Below are positions 59,912 through 64,000 of a stretch of 64,000 nt of DNA, piece by piece (the first letter of the stretch is position 1; every line of letters begins with the position of its first letter). Location of the stretch: assembly GCA_028274465.1 (NCBI GenBank), contig CM051458.1, positions 102,812,855-102,876,854 on the forward strand. The letters are read 5' to 3'. A program made the position numbers and the translations under genes. The notes beneath the pieces were generated by a model that was not told where the DNA came from, made no database searches, and saw only the letters and a program-made list of their open reading frames with translations. The DNA is from Plantago ovata. Taxonomy: Eukaryota; Streptophyta; Magnoliopsida; Lamiales; Plantaginaceae.

Positions 59912-60490
59912 TGTTGGAAAATTAATATAAATGACTAGATTCTGTTGCGTCCCGGTTCATGAATTTTAACGCGATTCCCTTTCGGTGCACGCGCAGAACG
60001 CGCTTTCTGTCGGGCTTCCCCCGACCCTTAGGATCGACTAACCCATGTGCAAGTGCCGTTCACACGGAACCTTTCCCCTCTCATGCCTTCAAAGTTCTCA
60101 TTTGAATATTTGCTACTACCACCAAGATCCGCACCGACGGCCGCTCCGCCCAGGCTCACGCCTAAGGTTTTGCAGCGACCGCCGCACCCTCCTACCATGG
60201 TATCAGAACCATCTGGCTCACGCCCACCTGGGTTCGAATCTCCTTGGAGACATGATATAATTCCAACTCTCCCAAAAACTCGAACTGATGGGAGGAACGA
60301 AATATATATAGCCATTTATATTAATTCTCCAATACTCCCGCACGCCGATTTCACCTCTTTGGAGAGACCAATTGAGTGGAAATTTAATATTTGGCGTTGT
60401 TTGTCTCCGAGGAGATTCGAACCCAGGTGGGCGTGAGCCAGATGACTCTGATATCATGAACGAAATCTAATCATTTATATTAATTCTCCA
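59912..60490. mobile_element. LTR-retrotransposon debris: two PBS-proximal ends in opposite orientation
   Basis: Plus orientation: a ~286-bp LTR candidate from TGTTGGAAAATTAATATAAA (59912) to CCTACCA (60197), followed at once by TGGTATCAGAACC, a primer-binding site for initiator tRNA-Met. Minus orientation: TTGGAGAATTAATATAAATG (from about 60490) to GTTCA, then TGATATCAGAGTC at about 60455. After each PBS both carry GGCTCACGCCCACCTGGGTT and CGAATCTCCT. A further LTR-start copy (60310-60340) follows a ~110-bp internal segment, suggesting a TRIM-like small element inverted against the first. Confidence 0.7.
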
Positions 60491-60998
60491 ATATACGTTG
60501 TCTAAGTAACGACCATTGTTAAGCAAGTAGAAGCTGTAGGAAGTCCTAATAGTAGCTGCCTAACCACATCGATATTGCACCCTACTAAAACTCGCACAGA
60601 AAACATCTTCAATCGAGCCCCAACCTTCAATCATCGACTTTAAATGGCGTGCTATCAAAACACTGTAAATTGACTTATTCCAACTGAGAAACGACACAAG
60701 ATCGAGGGGACGAATACCATTCCTTAAAAAATCATGTTCACGTAGGAACCCCAACTGCGGCAAGAAAGAAGGCTGCACCAAACAACACAATCAGAGATTC
60801 ACAAGCAATTAAATGAATAACCTAACATAACATCATGAAACTATGAAAGGAAAAGATCTAGTCATTTGTTGCAACAGCTAGTAAAGACACATTTCAACTC
60901 AATCTCATACACATAAATTTTGAAAAATTATATACAGACGCATCCATTGCAACTATAATGGTATATTGGATAACTTTAATGACAAGATCTATATATAC
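60491..60998. other. Intergenic or degenerate coding remnant
   Basis: On the minus strand 60560-60790 is open for 76 codons with near-genic composition (PSFLPQLGFLREHDFLRNG) and could be a remnant exon belonging with the frame at 60999-61226. Family not recognised. Confidence 0.3.
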
Positions 60999-61226
60999 CT
61001 AGTATAGTTGTCCAGGTAAAATTTTGTCGTTGCACTGCATGAATCTATTGTAGCCTACACTTACCAAATTAATGCCTAAGAACATCATATATGGTGCCGA
61101 GTCATGAAGCACCTCAAATAGACCTTCTGTGCTGAAATGACGATCACGATGCCAGCCGTAATTAATCAAAGATAACCGTCTCAGCTTATCAAACTTGGGA
61201 AGAGGAACGCTTGATTTTTCTGGCAC
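60999..61226 (-). other. Possible F-box/LRR (FBD-type) exon remnant
   Basis: 75 codons include LPKFDKLRRLSLINYGW and GLFEVLHDSAPYMMFLGIN, reminiscent of the LRR-to-FBD region of plant F-box proteins (normally LSL.., LL..SP.LE). A GTAAGT donor-like sequence follows at about 61069. No F-box and no full gene is seen. Weak call. Confidence 0.25.
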
Positions 61227-61434
61227 AACCGCACAATAGCCTTAATAAAATTAAAACGTACGTAAGGCAATCATCGCAAGAAAAGTAGATAATCAAGTCC
61301 TTGCAGCAGATAACCTGAAATAATGACTATTCAAGTATCCCGGTAAATAAACCCAAACAAAGTAACCTTGCCACGAACAATTATTCCAAAGTAGCCTCAT
61401 GCGCTGCACTTTGTGATTCACTCGCTGGGAAAAT

Positions 61435-61700
61435 TGCACTTTTGGTCCATAAGTTTTGGTCCTCTGCATTTTTGGTCCCGCTCTGGCGCTCTATGCGCTC
61501 TTAAGCCCCTTTTCACATAGAATTCGTTGTATTGGAGCGTGAACCGACGAATTTAGCAATACACACGTCAAAATACATGTCCAGTCAGCTGTAGACATCC
61601 GGCTCAGGCCCAATCACCTCCACATCCTCTAAAATCTCATCCAAATGGAAGAAAACACACTCCAACCATGAGAAAGCACAATCAACCGGCTGGGAGGGAA
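61435..61700. other. Transposon-like segment beginning GGGAAAATTGCACTTTTGGTCC
   Basis: The terminus at 61429 (GGGAAAATTGCACTTTTGGT) has the same style as the MULE-MITE ends at 46496 and 42910. No matching right end was found, so boundaries are open. Confidence 0.35.
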
Positions 61701-62036
61701 AATTAGGGGAAGGTAAGAGCATTTCCCTCCCAAACTAACCTTCACCAACTTCATCTTCAACTCATTCTTCTTGTCATCAACTTCAGTATTCACTTTCATC
61801 AACTCTTCAACATTTTTAGCCCTAGCAGTAGCAAAGTCAAGCAAATTCTGCAACCAAACAATCTCCTCCTCAGCTTCTTGGAATTTACTAGCCCTTGAAA
61901 GCTCATTCTTCAGACAAATAATCTCCTTATTAGCTTGGAGCTTCCCAAGGTCTGATTTTTCCCAAGCTTCCTCCAAAAACTCAACACTCTTCTTCTTCTT
62001 TGCTAGTTGCCCTTCAAGAGACCAAATTGCCTGCAA
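61629..62036 (-). CDS. Hypothetical coiled-coil fragment
   Basis: 135 codons. The first ~95 residues are heptad-rich and charged (SLEGQLAKKKKSVEFLEEAW, EIICLKNELSRASKFQEAEE, VDDKKNELKMKLVKV), clearly a coiled coil and likely once coding. The last ~35 residues run into the repeat at 61435-61700 and are probably not native. It could be a gag-like or plant-transposon protein remnant or a broken host exon. No promoter or partner exon identified. Confidence 0.35.
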   Translation of the reverse strand: MQAIWSLEGQLAKKKKSVEFLEEAWEKSDLGKLQANKEIICLKNELSRASKFQEAEEEIVWLQNLLDFATARAKNVEELMKVNTEVDDKKNELKMKLVKVSLGGKCSYLPLIFPPSRLIVLSHGWSVFSSIWMRF

Positions 62037-62529
62037 TTCAACAAATTTCCTAATAACACACTAATTCCCAAAAAAAACAAAGCACGACAAATCCCTTCAA
62101 ATAATAAAGCACACCAAATCCACACTAATGTTAAAAAAGAATAATTCGAGACAAGTAACATAAATTACCTGATTCGAGAAGTAGGAACAGCCTTCTTATC
62201 AGATTTTTGTGAGTCCCCGACGTGATGAGTCGGTCGGGAGTGTTGCTGTCTGATCATTAATCTGATTAATGGACCACTTCATCTTATTAGTTCCTTTTCT
62301 ACTACATGTTTTTTTAGTGAATATAGTACTTCTTCCATTCAGTTTCTTCTGTATATAGATTGGCTGAATCTGTATTCTTAGTACTGGTTAAATTGGAATT
62401 TTGGTCCTTAACTTAACTCCAAGGTCCCAAATGTTTTTTCAAAAGCATAAATAAAGTCCCTAAACTTCATCAAATAAATAACAATAAAATTCGATTTATA
62501 AAAATAAAAATATAAAAAATAAAAACTGC

Positions 62530-62695
62530 CATGGCCACAACATTGCTCCGCCCAGAGTTGGCGGAGCAGCGGACGGAGAAATTTCTGCTCCGCCTAGGGT
62601 GAGCAGAGCAAACATTTAGCTCCGCCCACTCTGGACGGAGCAATTTTGAGATCGGAGCAGAAATTGCTCCACCCAAAGTGGGCGGAGCTAACTTT
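62530..62695. repeat. Second palindromic GC-rich array (GCTCCGCC...GGCGGAGC modules)
   Basis: About 165 bp of self-complementary modules: TTGCTCCGCC / GGCGGAGCA, GCTCCGCCTAGG, AGCTCCGCCCACTC / GTGGGCGGAGCT, GAGATCGGAGC. Embedded in AT-rich DNA with an A/T-only leader (TAAAAATATAAAAAATAAAA), as the array at 40745 is. Confidence 0.85.
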
Positions 62696-62980
62696 TCAAA
62701 TTATAGTTCAGGTCTTTAAATCTTCCATTAGGATTTGGAAAATCCATGTTATAATTAAGATTAGGTTAGATGTAGTCATGTAGAGATGCATAATGTGTAC
62801 TTATGTATCATCGTTTGAGCATTACTCTATTAAAGGTGGGCAAGTCCTAATTTCTATAATTGATTTATAACTAAAAGAGAAATCTCATCAATTAAAGGTG
62901 GGCAAAAACAGTCACACTTTGTTCATCGATCAGGTCGATCCATGGACAAAGGGGAGCTAGACTGATTTCAATTCCACTCA

Positions 62981-64000
62981 GGTCAAGGTGCCAGCCAATT
63001 AAGTGACCAAATACCAAAATGGAATGTAGCAGCAAGTAAGACATACAAGGAGGGCACAAGAAGAGTGATTATTTTAGAATATTAAATTTAGGGACCCGTA
63101 AATTAATTAATGAAAACTTTGGGGTATATTAATTTTTTGAATCCTAATGGAGATGATTTTTTATTTTTATTTTTAAGAATGAATTAATCCTTATGGTGTT
63201 GTTAAATTACTTTCTCTGTTGCTTTTTTTAATATTAATAAACAGTTCATTGACCCGTCGAAATTCGACAGGCTTAATAAAATTTTAATGAATAATTAGTA
63301 CCATCCAAAAATGATTGTGTGCATTACAAAATAAAGAAAAACTAATAAAGAGAAATTTTTGCGAATGAATTATTGCGCATATAAGTAGACAAGATTCATT
63401 CGCAATAATTTTTCTTTTTTAATATTTATGCACATCATCTCAAACTCGCAACTTCTTAAGATCTTGGGATAATTCTACTGAACACAATCATATTGTTATA
63501 AATCCTTGTCGTGGGATTATCAGATTTTGATTCATTTCAGTACCTCCAAACTTGCAAACGTTTTCAATAGCCTTTGTAGTTGTGATGCATTTGACAACCA
63601 ACATAATAGAGATAATAGAGTGATGCTCAAATGAGGCCAAGGTGCCAACCAATAAAGTGAGCAAATACCAAAATGCAACGTAGCAGATAATAAGACATAC
63701 AAGGGGGCGCAAGAAGAGTGATTATTTTAGAATATTAAATTCAAGGACCCTTAAATTAATTATGAAAACTTGGGGTATATGATTTTTTTAATCCTAATGG
63801 AGATGAACGCATAATTAATATCATCAAAAAATGATTGTGTGCATTACAAAACAAAGAAAAACTACAAAATAAAAATTATGGCGAATGAATCTTGTCTACG
63901 TAGTACAAGATTCATTCGCAATAGTTTCTCTTTTTTTTAATTATGCGCATAATCACAAACCCAACATTTTAACATCTTGGGACAATCCTACCGAACACAA
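62981..64000 (+). repeat. Direct tandem duplication (~365-500 bp units), running off the window
   Basis: Copy A 62981-63485 and copy B 63635-64000 share GTGATTATTTTAGAATATTA, ATCCTAATGGAGATGA, AAAATGATTGTGTGCATTAC and the end CTGAACACAA/CCGAACACAA. Copy A has an extra ~125 bp (about 63158-63290). Each holds a hairpin with GCGAATGAAT arms. In B the arms are a perfect 15-bp inverted repeat at 63881-63919 around CTACGTAGT. Confidence 0.85.

Noticed and set aside
60222-60240. A tRNA gene suggested by GGGTTCGAATCTCC
   Set aside because: No A box, acceptor stem or anticodon arm fits; it lies in the leader after an LTR primer-binding site.

Overview
This is a stretch of plant nuclear genome, almost certainly a eudicot. 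Genes have GT-AG introns, intergenic DNA is very AT-rich and transposon-filled, and the proteins are plant-specific types (ABI4-class AP2 factor, ATL RING-H2, subgroup-22 MYB, SYN1-type REC8). The species cannot be fixed from sequence alone; an asterid is a guess.

Layout. 1-21 kb is gene-dense: the 3' two thirds of a clathrin heavy chain gene (+), a complete ALG11 mannosyltransferase gene (+), a complete 20-exon meiotic cohesin REC8/SYN1 gene (-), and a conserved plant protein with one membrane span, probably plastid-targeted (+). 25-39 kb holds a bHLH51-like factor (+) and an intact subgroup-22 R2R3-MYB gene (+). The MYB gene heads a tandem segmental duplication whose later copies are a broken pseudogene and two C-terminal scraps. 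39-50 kb is mostly repeats around an ATL-type RING-H2 ligase gene (-), a processed NSRP1-like pseudogene (+) and an ABI4 orthologue (-). 50-64 kb has no convincing host gene. It holds Stowaway-like MITEs, 5'-truncated LINEs with target-site duplications, LTR-retrotransposon debris, a 160 bp (TA)n tract and tandem duplications.

The genes are not a functional cluster; each belongs to a different pathway (vesicle coats, N-glycosylation, meiosis, stress and ABA transcription).

The most unusual structures are two GC-richer arrays of short palindromic modules (40.7-41.3 kb and 62.5-62.7 kb) set inside AT-rich, transposon-like DNA. Others are a duplicated REC8 terminal exon, tandem arrays inside the first introns of two neighbouring genes, a one-base frameshift in the clathrin C-terminus, a 5S-rRNA-bearing Cassandra-type solo LTR, and many small elements whose target-site duplications can be read directly.
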